From Paraburkholderia bannensis (lineage in GTDB: Bacteria; Pseudomonadota; Gammaproteobacteria; Burkholderiales; Burkholderiaceae), in NCBI RefSeq assembly GCF_014200455.1, contig NZ_JACHBW010000010.1, positions 1 through 64,000 of the forward strand: DNA of 64,000 nt, written 5' to 3'. Position numbers and translations under genes: made by a program. This document shows positions 37,144 through 45,156 of this stretch, piece by piece (position 1 is the first letter of the stretch; every line of letters begins with the position of its first letter). The notes beneath the pieces are model-generated. The model saw nothing but the letters and a program-made list of their open reading frames with translations. It was not told where the DNA came from and did no database searches.

Positions 37144-38160
37144 TCACGCCGCCTGATTCCAGTCGAGCACGATCTTGCCGATGTGCTCGCTGCTTTCCAT
37201 CAGCGCGTGCGCCTGGGGAGCCTGCGCGGCCGCAAACACCTTGTAGACGACCGGCTTGATGCGACCGTCTTCGAGCAGCGGCCAGACCTGCGCATGCAGT
37301 TCCCCCGCAATCTGCGCCTTGAAGTCGACCGAACGCGCACGCAGGGTCGAACCCGTGATCGTCAGACGGCGACGCAGGATCTCGCCCATATTGATCTCGC
37401 CCTTCGCGCCGCCCAGCGTGGCGATCAGCACGATGCGCCCGCCCGTCGCCAGCGCCGACAGTTCGCGCGCGACATAACCGCCCGCCACCATGTCGAGAAT
37501 CACGTCGACGCCACGGTCATGCGTAAGCGCCTTCACGACCTCGACGAAATCTTCGCTGCGGTAGTTGATTGCACGCTCCGCGCCGAGCGCTTCGCAGGCG
37601 CGGCACTTGTCGTCCGAGCCGGCGGTTGCGAACACGCGAAAACCCAGCGCATGGGCGATCTGGATCGCCGTCACGCCGATACCGCTCGAACCGCCCTGCA
37701 CCAGCAGCGTCTCGTTCTCGCCGCCCTCGCCACGGCCGAGCTGGGCGCGCTGGAACACGTTGCTCCAGACGGTGAAGAAGGTTTCCGGCAGCGAAGCCGC
37801 TTCGATATCGGTCAAGCCCTTGGGCACCGGAAGGCACTGGCCGAGCGGCGCAACCGCGTATTCGGCATAGCCGCCGCCCGCAATCAGCGCGCACACGCGA
37901 TCGCCGATCTTCAGGCCAAACGGATTGTTCTTTTCGTCGATGCTGCCGCCGACGATTTCACCCGCGACTTCCAGCCCCGGCAGATCGGAAATGCCCGGCG
38001 GCGGCGCGTAGGAACCCTTGCGCTGGAACACATCCGGGCGGTTAACGCCCGAGGCGCTGACCTTGATCAGCACTTCGCCGGCTTTCGGCTCGGGCGTGGC
38101 GCGCTCGGCCAGTTTGAGCACGTCCGGCGCACCGAATTCGGTGATCTCGATTGCCTTCAT
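37144..38160 (-). CDS. NAD(P)H-quinone oxidoreductase (PIG3/QOR family, zinc-free MDR)
   Basis: The protein has 338 residues and is a medium-chain dehydrogenase/reductase. A GroES-like N-terminal domain (MKAIEITEFGAPDVLKL, SGVNRPDVFQRKG) is followed by a Rossmann domain with the cofactor loop VQGGSSGIGVTAIQ. Zinc-ligand cysteines are absent, as expected for quinone oxidoreductases. The likely reaction is one- or two-electron quinone reduction with NADPH. It lies between pnp and tpiA. Confidence 0.88.
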   Translation of the reverse strand: MKAIEITEFGAPDVLKLAERATPEPKAGEVLIKVSASGVNRPDVFQRKGSYAPPPGISDLPGLEVAGEIVGGSIDEKNNPFGLKIGDRVCALIAGGGYAEYAVAPLGQCLPVPKGLTDIEAASLPETFFTVWSNVFQRAQLGRGEGGENETLLVQGGSSGIGVTAIQIAHALGFRVFATAGSDDKCRACEALGAERAINYRSEDFVEVVKALTHDRGVDVILDMVAGGYVARELSALATGGRIVLIATLGGAKGEINMGEILRRRLTITGSTLRARSVDFKAQIAGELHAQVWPLLEDGRIKPVVYKVFAAAQAPQAHALMESSEHIGKIVLDWNQAA

Positions 38161-38248
38161 TTTCGCGTCTCCCAAGGGGCTTGGCCCAGGTGTGGATGGC
38201 GCTGCGCCCGCGACGCGGCGCGCACGGCAATCCCACCTACATTCTCAT

Positions 38249-38285
38249 AAAAAAACGGCCGGCGCGCTCATCGCGCTGCCGGCCG
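38249..38285 (-). terminator. Terminator after pnp
   Basis: CGGCCGGC/GCCGGCCG arms (38256-38263 with 38278-38285) with an inner GCGC repeat are followed on the minus strand by seven T residues. Confidence 0.88.
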
Positions 38286-38300
38286 CTTCTGCGCGCCGCC

Positions 38301-40442
38301 TTACTGCTGCGGTTCGCCTTGCGGTGCGTTGCCGCCTTCGTTCAGCAGCGCCTTCGCCGACAGACGCACACGACCCTTCTCATCCGTCTGGATGACCTTG
38401 ACCTTCACGATCTGGCCTTCCTTGAGATAGTCGTTGATGTCCTTGATGCGCTCGTTGGCGATTTCGGAGATGTGCAGCAGACCATCCTTGCCCGGCAGCA
38501 GGTTCACGATCGCGCCGAAATCCAGCAGCTTCAGAACCGCGCCTTCGTAGACCTGGCCGACTTCGACTTCAGCCGTGATGTTTTCGATGCGCTTCTTCGC
38601 TTCGGCCATGCCTTCGCTCGAAGTCGAAGCGATCGTCACGACGCCGTCGTCCGAAATGTCGATGGTCGTGCCGGTTTCCTCCGTCAGCGCGCGGATCACC
38701 GAACCGCCCTTGCCGATCACGTCGCGGATCTTTTCCGGGTTGATCTTGATGGTGATCATGCGCGGCGCGTAAGCCGACAGTTCGGTGTTCACGCCCGACA
38801 CCGCCGAGGTCATCTTGCCGAGGATATGCAGACGGGCTTCGTGCGCTTGCGCGAGCGCGACCTGCATGATTTCCTTGGTGATGCCCTGGATCTTGATGTC
38901 CATCTGCAGCGCGGTCACGCCAGCTTCCGTACCCGCGACCTTGAAGTCCATGTCGCCGAGGTGATCTTCATCGCCGAGGATGTCGGTCAGCACCGCGAAC
39001 TTGTTGTCTTCGAGGATCAGGCCCATCGCGATGCCGGCGACGTGCGCCTTCATCGGCACGCCGGCGTCCATCAGTGCGAGGCAGCCGCCGCACACCGAAG
39101 CCATCGACGACGAACCGTTCGATTCGGTTATTTCCGAAACGACGCGGATCGAGTAGCCGAATTCTTCGGCGCTCGGCAGGCACGCGGCGAGCGCGCGCTT
39201 GGCCAGACGGCCGTGGCCGACTTCACGGCGCTTGGGCGAGCCAACACGGCCCGTTTCGCCGGTCGCGAACGGGGGCATGTTGTAGTGCAGCATGAAGCGG
39301 TCGCGGTACTCGCCTTCGAGCGCGTCGATGATCTGCTCGTCGCCCTTGGTGCCGAGCGTCGCAACGACCAGCGCCTGCGTTTCGCCACGCGTGAACAGCG
39401 CCGAACCGTGGGTGCGCGGCAGCACGCCGGTGCGGATTTCGATCGGACGGACCGTGCGCGTGTCACGGCCGTCGATACGCGGTTCGCCGTTCAGGATCTG
39501 CGAACGGACGATCTTCGCTTCGAGGTCGAACAGCACGTTGCCGACCGTCGCCTTGTCGGCGGCGACGGTGCCGGCAGCAGCCGCGTCTTCTTCGAGCTTC
39601 GCCGACGTTGCTGCGTAGACTTCCTTCAGCTTGGTCGAACGCTGTTGCTTGTCGCGCAGCTGGTACGCGGCGAGCAGGTCGCTGTACGCCAGTTCCGTCA
39701 CGCGCGCGATCAGCGCTTCGTTCTTCGGGGCCGGCTGCCAGTCCCACTCGGGCTTGCCGCCGTCGCGAACCAGTTCGTGGATCGCATCGATAGCCGTTTG
39801 CATCTGCTCGTGGCCGAACACGACCGCGCCGAGCATCACGTCTTCCGGCAGCTGGTCGGCTTCCGATTCCACCATCAGCACCGCGCGTTCGGTGCCGGCG
39901 ACCACGAGGTCGAGGCGCGACTGCTTGCTTTGCGAGCGCGTCGGGTTAAGAACGAATTCGTTGTTGATGTAGGCCACGCGTGCAGCGCCGACCGGGCCGT
40001 TGAACGGCAGGCCCGAGATCGCCAGCGCAGCCGACGCGCCGATCAGCGCGGGGATGTCAGCCGGGATTTCCGGGTTGATCGACAGGACGTGGATCACGAC
40101 CTGGACTTCGTTGTAGAAGCCTTCCGGGAACAGCGGGCGCAGCGGACGGTCGATCAGGCGCGAGATCAGCGTTTCGCCTTCCGACGGACGGCCTTCACGG
40201 CGGAAAAAACCGCCGGGGATCTTGCCGGCCGAATAGGTCTTCTCAAGATAATCGACGGTGAGCGGGAAGAAGTCTTGACCTGGCTTGGCCGTCTTCGCGC
40301 CGACGACGGTCGCGAGCACGACGGTGTCTTCGACGTCGACGATGACGGCGCCGCTCGCCTGACGGGCGATTTCACCGGTTTCGAGGCGCACATTGTGCTG
40401 GCCCCATTTGAATTCCTTCACGACTTTATTGAACATGGTCAT
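38301..40442 (-). CDS. pnp: Polyribonucleotide nucleotidyltransferase (PNPase)
   Basis: The protein has about 713 residues. Two RNase PH-like domains flank an alpha-helical region, then a KH domain (IRDVIGKGGSVIRALTEETGTTIDI) and an S1 domain (GQVYEGAVLKLLDFGAIVNLLPGKDGLLHISEIANERI). It degrades RNA 3' to 5' with phosphate and works with RNase E in the degradosome. The ATG at 40442 follows an AAGGAG site with 9-nt spacing; ATG 40436 is an alternative. The leader contains a long hairpin and short repeats (listed separately) that may mediate autoregulation. Confidence 0.97.
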   Translation of the reverse strand: MTMFNKVVKEFKWGQHNVRLETGEIARQASGAVIVDVEDTVVLATVVGAKTAKPGQDFFPLTVDYLEKTYSAGKIPGGFFRREGRPSEGETLISRLIDRPLRPLFPEGFYNEVQVVIHVLSINPEIPADIPALIGASAALAISGLPFNGPVGAARVAYINNEFVLNPTRSQSKQSRLDLVVAGTERAVLMVESEADQLPEDVMLGAVVFGHEQMQTAIDAIHELVRDGGKPEWDWQPAPKNEALIARVTELAYSDLLAAYQLRDKQQRSTKLKEVYAATSAKLEEDAAAAGTVAADKATVGNVLFDLEAKIVRSQILNGEPRIDGRDTRTVRPIEIRTGVLPRTHGSALFTRGETQALVVATLGTKGDEQIIDALEGEYRDRFMLHYNMPPFATGETGRVGSPKRREVGHGRLAKRALAACLPSAEEFGYSIRVVSEITESNGSSSMASVCGGCLALMDAGVPMKAHVAGIAMGLILEDNKFAVLTDILGDEDHLGDMDFKVAGTEAGVTALQMDIKIQGITKEIMQVALAQAHEARLHILGKMTSAVSGVNTELSAYAPRMITIKINPEKIRDVIGKGGSVIRALTEETGTTIDISDDGVVTIASTSSEGMAEAKKRIENITAEVEVGQVYEGAVLKLLDFGAIVNLLPGKDGLLHISEIANERIKDINDYLKEGQIVKVKVIQTDEKGRVRLSAKALLNEGGNAPQGEPQQ

Positions 40443-40541
40443 GGTCACTCACTCCTTACTCATTTGTTATGCGCCGCCCGCACACGCGGACGATGCGGCA
40501 AGACAGGTTCCGATGCCGCGCAGGTCAGAGGAGTGTTATGC

Positions 40542-40610
40542 CATTCCATCGCATCGCGCGGCGGCGAACACGCTGCGGCGCACTGTCGCGCCGCACGATG
40601 CGATGGAATG
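40542..40610 (-). promoter_or_regulatory. Long stem-loop in the pnp mRNA leader (possible RNase III site)
   Basis: The arms 40542-40556 and 40596-40610 are a perfect 15-bp inverted repeat (CATTCCATCGCATCG on the plus strand). After one mismatch they continue with six more G-C pairs (40558-40563 with 40589-40594), leaving a loop of about 25 nt. E. coli pnp is autoregulated through RNase III cleavage of a leader hairpin at this same place, between rpsO and pnp. That this one has the same job is inference. Confidence 0.65.
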
Positions 40611-40645
40611 ACACAAAACTCTGCCCCGTGGCCCGGCCCTGCTGC

Positions 40646-40720
40646 TTGTACTGCCGGTGTACTGCCCTTTTTTACTGCACTTGTACTGCCTGTTACTACG
40701 TGGTGCTGCCTTGTACCGCT
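40646..40720 (-). repeat. Degenerate short repeats TGTACTGCC in the rpsO-pnp spacer
   Basis: Three exact TGTACTGCC copies (40647, 40658, 40682) and four degenerate ones (around 40671, 40691, 40701, 40711) lie at spacings of about 9-13 bp. They lie between the rpsO terminator and the pnp hairpin. Purpose unknown. Confidence 0.5.
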
Positions 40721-40754
40721 ATCCGGCACGCATCGCGAGAAGCGTACCGTTCAA

Positions 40755-40793
40755 AAACAAAATGCCTGCATCAGTGGAACTGACACAGGCATC
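40755..40793 (-). terminator. Terminator-like hairpin after rpsO
   Basis: ATGCCTG/CAGGCAT arms (40762-40768 with 40786-40792) enclose an inner CAGT/ACTG pair and are followed on the minus strand by TTTTGTTTTT. It lies 20 nt after rpsO; some transcripts may read through into pnp as in E. coli. Confidence 0.75.
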
Positions 40794-40812
40794 TTTCTGC
40801 AAGACCTTGCGA

Positions 40813-41082
40813 TTACTTGCGCAGACCCAGCTTCTCGATCAGAGCGCGGTAACGATCAGCGTCCTTGCCCTTCAGGTAGTCGAGCAGCTTGCGGCGGCGG
40901 CTCACCATGCGCAGCAGACCGCGGCGGCTGTGGTGGTCCTTCGCGTGCGACTTGAAGTGGCCAGTCAGTTCGTTGATACGCGACGTCAGGAGTGCAACCT
41001 GAACTTCGGGCGAACCCGTGTCGCCGGTGCCGCGCGCGAATTGCGCGACGATGTCGGACTTCTTGATATCTGCTACGGACAT
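40813..41082 (-). CDS. rpsO: 30S ribosomal protein S15
   Basis: The protein has 89 residues, the universal length, and starts MSVADIKKSDIVAQFA. It carries the conserved TGSPEVQVALLT, HFKSHAKDHHSRRGLLRMVSRRRKLLDYL block that binds 16S rRNA helices. The frame is open upstream, but the ATG at 41082 is the family start. It is followed by pnp, the widespread rpsO-pnp arrangement. Confidence 0.98.
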   Translation of the reverse strand: MSVADIKKSDIVAQFARGTGDTGSPEVQVALLTSRINELTGHFKSHAKDHHSRRGLLRMVSRRRKLLDYLKGKDADRYRALIEKLGLRK

Positions 41083-41183
41083 TTTGCTTTTCCTGTAAAA
41101 CAAACGAGCGGTCACGGAAGAAAGGCCGTGCCGTGCCTGGTTCTTTACTAAAACTACTCACCGCAAGATACGGCGAGTCCGGG

Positions 41184-41192
41184 ATTGTAGCA
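41184..41192 (-). promoter_or_regulatory. Extended -10 promoter for rpsO
   Basis: On the minus strand TGCTACAAT is an extended -10 element (TGn plus TACAAT, hexamer at 41184-41189). No good -35 is seen 17 bp upstream, which extended -10 promoters tolerate. It would give an rpsO leader of about 95 nt with a small CACGG/CCGTG hairpin. Confidence 0.55.
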
Positions 41193-41211
41193 CAACCGGA
41201 CCGCCCGGCGA

Positions 41212-42504
41212 TCAGGGCCGCTTCATCTGGCAGGTCGTGGCCAGCACGGTGCGCGCGGCGGGCAGTGCCAGCACCGTGCGGAAACCGTATCCCGAGCCCT
41301 CATTGTCGTAGCGCACGCCCGGCGTGCCCTGCTTGTCCATCTGCATGACGTAAAGGGGCTGGATCATCTGGTGATCGTCGGCGCGCATCCACGTCGGATG
41401 GAAACCGTTGTCGAAACGCATGCCTTCCAGCGCCTTCGCCACCGCCGCGGGATCAGCGGAACCGGCCTTGGTGATGGCCTGCGCCAGCATTTCGACCAGC
41501 ATTTCCATGCGCAGCACCGGATAGTCGTCCTGCGCCGCCGGATAGCGCGCGCGGAACGCCTGATACCACGCGTCCGAGGACGCACCGCCCGCGTTCGGAT
41601 GCCAGTCGGCGACCGCGAGCACGCGCTTGACGCCCGCATCGCCGAGCGCCGCGGGCGCCCCCAGGCCGTTGCCGTAGAACGTGTAGAAGCGCGTCTCGAG
41701 CCCTTGCTCGCGCGCCGCCTTCACCAGCAGCGTGAGGTCGCCGCCCCAATTGCCGGTAATCACGGCGTCCGCGCCCGAGGCGCGAATCTTGGCGATATAC
41801 GGCGCGAAATCCTTCACGCGGCCAATCGGATGGAATTCGTCGCCCACCACGGCGATGTCCGGACGCTGCCTGGCCAGCGCCGCGCGCGCGAGCGTGCTCA
41901 CGTCGTGGCCAAAGCTGTAGTCCTGGTTGAGCAGATAGACCTTCCTCAGCGATTTATCGGCGGCGATCACATCGGCGAGCGCGTCCATGCGCATGCCCGC
42001 GTGCGCGTCGAAGCGGAAATGCCAGAAGCTGCAATTCGCATTGGTGAGTGCGGGATCGTCGGCGGAATAGTTGAGGAACAGCTCGCGGTTATCGGGCTCG
42101 CGGGCGTTCTGGCGATCGATCGCGCCGATCAGCGCGGCCGCCACCGCCGAACTGTTGCCCTGCAGGACGAAGCCGATATGGCGATCTTGCGCCGCGCGCA
42201 ATTGCATCAGCGCGGCTTCGGTGCTGCCCTTGCTGTCGAGCACAACCAGCTCCAGCGGATGACGTCCATCGGCGAGCGTCACGCCGCCCGCCGCGTTCAC
42301 GCGCTCCACGCCAAAGCGTAGATTGCGCTCGACCGCCGCGCCCGCATCGGCGAACGGACCTGACATGCCTTCGATCAGCGCGAGCTGGATCGGCTTGCCC
42401 GTGGGCGCGTCGGCTGCCTGCGCGCTCGCGCTCAAGGCGCTCGAACCAAGCAGCCCCAGCGTTGCCGCGAGCGCAGCCGCCGCGTGTCTGTATCGTCCCT
42501 TCAT
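41212..42504 (-). CDS. Periplasmic substrate-binding protein of branched-chain amino acid ABC transporter type (LivK-like), orphan
   Basis: The protein has 430 residues. An N-terminal signal peptide (about 1-30, ending ASAQA) precedes a type I periplasmic-binding fold (IQLALIEGMSGPFADAG, RFGVERVNAAGG, then the cross-over DYSFGHDV and VITGNWGGDLTLLVKAA). Such proteins bind branched-chain amino acids, amides or aromatic acids for LIV-type importers. No permease or ATPase gene is nearby, so partner and ligand are unknown. It is divergent from the lipoprotein gene. Confidence 0.85.
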   Translation of the reverse strand: MKGRYRHAAAALAATLGLLGSSALSASAQAADAPTGKPIQLALIEGMSGPFADAGAAVERNLRFGVERVNAAGGVTLADGRHPLELVVLDSKGSTEAALMQLRAAQDRHIGFVLQGNSSAVAAALIGAIDRQNAREPDNRELFLNYSADDPALTNANCSFWHFRFDAHAGMRMDALADVIAADKSLRKVYLLNQDYSFGHDVSTLARAALARQRPDIAVVGDEFHPIGRVKDFAPYIAKIRASGADAVITGNWGGDLTLLVKAAREQGLETRFYTFYGNGLGAPAALGDAGVKRVLAVADWHPNAGGASSDAWYQAFRARYPAAQDDYPVLRMEMLVEMLAQAITKAGSADPAAVAKALEGMRFDNGFHPTWMRADDHQMIQPLYVMQMDKQGTPGVRYDNEGSGYGFRTVLALPAARTVLATTCQMKRP

Positions 42505-42699
42505 GCGCTCATCGCCTCATCGGATCCATCACGGAAAGCGCGGATCATAGGACGGACACAGGTTGCGCGGCAAGCTTAACGCTGTTCATCGGCCCTCCTC
42601 GCGCGATCGCGCCGTGTCAAAATAACGGCTCCATAACTGGCGCATTCGCTGGCACTCGCAGTGGCTGCGGCCAGTACGCAATCGCGCCCGGGAGACTCC

Positions 42700-43212
42700 A
42701 TGTTCAAGCGCCGTTCCCTTGTTCGTTTCATGGCCGCCGGGCTAGGCGCGCTCGCGCTGGCCGGCTGCGTGCCGCCGTGGCAGCAGTTTCACGCGGGCGA
42801 CGACGCCCAGGCCGTGACCGCGCGCTTCGGCCAGCCCAAGGAAGTCTACGATTTGCCCGACGGCGGCAAGCGCCTGATGTGGCCCACCCAGCCGATGGGC
42901 GAAACCACCATCGCCGCCGATATCGATGGCAGCGGCAAGGTCATCAACGTGCGCCAGGTGCTGCAGCCCAACGAGTTCTACAAGGCCGAAATCGGCAAAT
43001 GGACGCGCACGGACGTGCTCGTGAACTTCGGCCGCCCGGAAGAAACCGCCTACTTCCCGCTGATGAAGAAAGAAGCGTGGACCTATCGCTATCTGGAAGA
43101 CGGCGTCTGGTACATGCTCTACAGCTTCTACTTCGACGATCAGGGCATCCTGCGGCTGACGCAGAAGACGCCCGATCCGCTGCACGATCCGGATCTGCGC
43201 AACAGGTTCTGA
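42700..43212 (+). CDS. Lipoprotein with two BamE/SmpA-like repeats
   Basis: The protein has 170 residues. The signal peptide ends in a lipobox LAGC (Cys23), so the mature protein is lipid-anchored. The mature part looks like two related units of about 50 residues: 37-87 (VTARFGQPKEVYDLPDGGKR) and 104-155 (VLVNFGRPEETAYFPL). Each has a helix, FGxPxE, a Tyr/Trp-rich hairpin and a closing strand, as in the BamE/SmpA (OmlA) fold. The start at 42700 has a GGGAG site. Not a standard BamE, since that has a single unit. Function unknown. Confidence 0.75.
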   Translation: MFKRRSLVRFMAAGLGALALAGCVPPWQQFHAGDDAQAVTARFGQPKEVYDLPDGGKRLMWPTQPMGETTIAADIDGSGKVINVRQVLQPNEFYKAEIGKWTRTDVLVNFGRPEETAYFPLMKKEAWTYRYLEDGVWYMLYSFYFDDQGILRLTQKTPDPLHDPDLRNRF

Positions 43213-43242
43213 TGCGCCGCGACCCAAGACGCCGAAAAGCAA

Positions 43243-43276
43243 AACCCCCGCGCTCTCGCGAGCACGGGGGTCTTTT
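43243..43276. terminator. Bidirectional terminator between the lipoprotein gene and leuA
   Basis: ACCCCCG-GCTC/GAGC-CGGGGGT stem with a TCGC tetraloop and T-rich tracts on both sides. Confidence 0.9.
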
Positions 43277-43293
43277 ATCGCATCAGCGAAAGC

Positions 43294-44841
43294 TTACGAA
43301 CGCTGCGGATTGAGCTTGTCGTTATCTGAATGCAGCTTGTTGAGCGCCGAAATATACGCCTTGGCCGAAGCCGCGACGATATCCGGATCGGTGCCGACGC
43401 CGTTGACGATACGGCCAGCCCTCGACAGACGCACCGTCACCTCGCCCTGCGCCTGCGTGCCGGTTGTGATCGCGTTCACCGAGTACAGCAAGAGTTCCGA
43501 GCCGCTGCCGACTTCGGTTTCGATCGCGTTGAAGGTGGCGTCCACCGGGCCGTTGCCGGCCGCTTCGCCCGTGACTTCCGAACCATCGGCCGAGAACACG
43601 ATGCGCGCGTGCGGACGCTCACCGGTTTCCGAACGCTGTGACAGCGCGACGAACTTGTAGTGCTCCTTCTCCTGCGCTTCGGCCGATTCTTCGGTGACGA
43701 TCGCAATAATGTCTTCGTCGAAGATTTCGGCCTTGCGGTCGGCCAGTTCCTTGAAGCGTGCGAACGCGCTGTTGAGTTCGGCTTCGCTGTCGAGCGAGAT
43801 GCCGAGTTCCTGCAAACGCTGCTTGAACGCATTGCGGCCCGAGAGCTTGCCGAGCACGATCTTGTTCGCGGTCCAGCCCACATCTTCCGCGCGCATGATT
43901 TCGTAGGTGTCGCGCGCCTTGAGCACGCCGTCCTGGTGGATGCCCGACGCGTGCGCGAACGCGTTCGCGCCCACCACCGCCTTGTTCGGCTGCACCACGA
44001 AACCGGTGATCTGCGACACGAGCTTCGAAGCCGGCACGATTTGCGAGGTGTCGATGCCCAGATCGAGGCCGAAGTAGTCCTTGCGGGTCTTCACGGCCAT
44101 GACGATTTCTTCGAGCGACGTATTGCCCGCGCGCTCGCCCAGACCGTTGATCGTGCACTCGACCTGACGCGCGCCGCCAATCTGCACGCCTGCCAGCGAG
44201 TTCGCCACGGCCATGCCCAGGTCGTTATGGCAGTGCACCGAAAACACCGCCTTGTCCGAGTTCGGAATGCGCTCGCGCAGCGTCTTCACGAGGTTGCCGT
44301 AAAGTTCCGGCACGCCGTAGCCGACCGTATCGGCGATATTGATCGTCGTCGCGCCTTCGGCGATCACGGCTTCGAGCACGCGGCACAGGAAGTCCATGTC
44401 CGAGCGGCTGCCGTCTTCCGGCGAGAACTCCACGTCGTTGGTGAACTTGCGCGCGAAACGCACCGCCAGCTTCGCCTGCTCAAGCACCTGTTCCGGCGAC
44501 ATGCGCAGCTTCTTCTCCATGTGCAGCGGCGACGTGGCGATGAAGGTGTGAATGCGGAAGTGATCGGCGGGCTTGAGCGCGTCGGCGGCGCGCTGGATGT
44601 CCTTGTCGTTGGCGCGGGCCAGCGAACAGATCGTGCTGTCCTTGATCATGCCGGCGATCGTGTGGATCGCGTCGAAATCGCCGTTCGAGCTGGCCGCGAA
44701 GCCGGCTTCGATGATGTCGACCTTCATCCGCTCAAGCTGCTTCGCGATGCGGATCTTCTCTTCCTTCGTCATCGACGCGCCAGGCGACTGCTCGCCGTCA
44801 CGCAAGGTCGTATCGAAAATGATGAGCTTGTCTGCTGCCAT
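43294..44841 (-). CDS. leuA: 2-Isopropylmalate synthase
   Basis: The protein has 515 residues. The catalytic TIM barrel begins with FDTTLRDGEQSPGASM, followed by metal-binding VHCHNDLGMAVANSLAG and the C-terminal leucine-binding allosteric domain (HYKFVALSQRSETGERPHARI). It condenses acetyl-CoA with 2-oxoisovalerate, the first committed step of leucine synthesis, and is feedback-inhibited by leucine. It is separated from pssA by a terminator, has its own promoter at 45039-45067, and is preceded by a probable leader peptide. Confidence 0.97.
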   Translation of the reverse strand: MAADKLIIFDTTLRDGEQSPGASMTKEEKIRIAKQLERMKVDIIEAGFAASSNGDFDAIHTIAGMIKDSTICSLARANDKDIQRAADALKPADHFRIHTFIATSPLHMEKKLRMSPEQVLEQAKLAVRFARKFTNDVEFSPEDGSRSDMDFLCRVLEAVIAEGATTINIADTVGYGVPELYGNLVKTLRERIPNSDKAVFSVHCHNDLGMAVANSLAGVQIGGARQVECTINGLGERAGNTSLEEIVMAVKTRKDYFGLDLGIDTSQIVPASKLVSQITGFVVQPNKAVVGANAFAHASGIHQDGVLKARDTYEIMRAEDVGWTANKIVLGKLSGRNAFKQRLQELGISLDSEAELNSAFARFKELADRKAEIFDEDIIAIVTEESAEAQEKEHYKFVALSQRSETGERPHARIVFSADGSEVTGEAAGNGPVDATFNAIETEVGSGSELLLYSVNAITTGTQAQGEVTVRLSRAGRIVNGVGTDPDIVAASAKAYISALNKLHSDNDKLNPQRS

Positions 44842-45038
44842 TTTGGGTCTCCGGGGGGACTTGTTCAGTGTCTAGAAACGGATTTTGGGTGTTCGCGCCA
44901 CCGATGGCGACGCTGACAATGAACGAGGCTTACGGAGGGCGAGCGAGATCAGCGCGGCAGGCGCGCTAGCGCTAGCGTGCGTAGGGGCGCGCCGGCTTGA
45001 AGGGAGAAGAAGGGGAACGGGATGCTGTCCATCAGCCG
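44842..45038 (-). other. leuA leader region
   Basis: About 190 nt of transcript lie between the leuA promoter and its start codon. The first part is the leader peptide. The rest holds a CGCC/GGCG hairpin near 44905-44918 and a GGAG site just before leuA. No Rho-independent terminator with a U-tract is visible. Confidence 0.5.
44949..45032 (-). CDS. leuL: leu leader peptide (attenuator-type), 27 residues
   Basis: A 27-codon ORF begins at an ATG only 6 nt after the -10 box, so it is probably translated from a leaderless transcript. It starts MDSIPFPFFSLQ and its second half is rich in leucine (six in all, with the run LRTLALARL). Three leucines use CTA, a codon that is rare in such GC-rich genomes, just as E. 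coli leuL uses CUA. The RNA over these codons can pair (GGCGCGC with GCGCGCC). No clear U-run terminator follows, so the mechanism could be other than classical attenuation. Confidence 0.6.
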   Translation of the reverse strand: MDSIPFPFFSLQAGAPLRTLALARLPR

Positions 45039-45067
45039 ACTATAGCCGGATTCCGGTGATAGCGCAA
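45039..45067 (-). promoter_or_regulatory. leuA promoter
   Basis: On the minus strand TTGCGC (45062-45067), a 17-bp spacer and TATAGT (45039-45044). The predicted transcription start coincides with the ATG of the leader peptide at 45032. Confidence 0.7.
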
Positions 45068-45095
45068 TCCGAATGCGCCCGGTCGTCGCGTGCGC

Positions 45096-45131
45096 CAAAA
45101 ATAAAAAGGGCCGCGCTCGCGCGCAGCCCTC
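45096..45131 (-). terminator. Terminator after pssA
   Basis: AGGGC-GCGC/GCGC-GCCCT stem with a TCGC loop, followed on the minus strand by TTTTTATTTTT. Confidence 0.9.
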
Positions 45132-45156
45132 TTTGCATTGAGGCGATCCCGCCGCC

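Noticed and set aside
38151..40955. A 934-codon open frame opposite pnp
   Set aside because: Shadow of pnp by codon bias; low-complexity translation without motifs.
44880..44960. Classical leu attenuator terminator downstream of the leader peptide
   Set aside because: Hairpins are visible, but none is followed by a U-tract, so a Rho-independent attenuator cannot be claimed.
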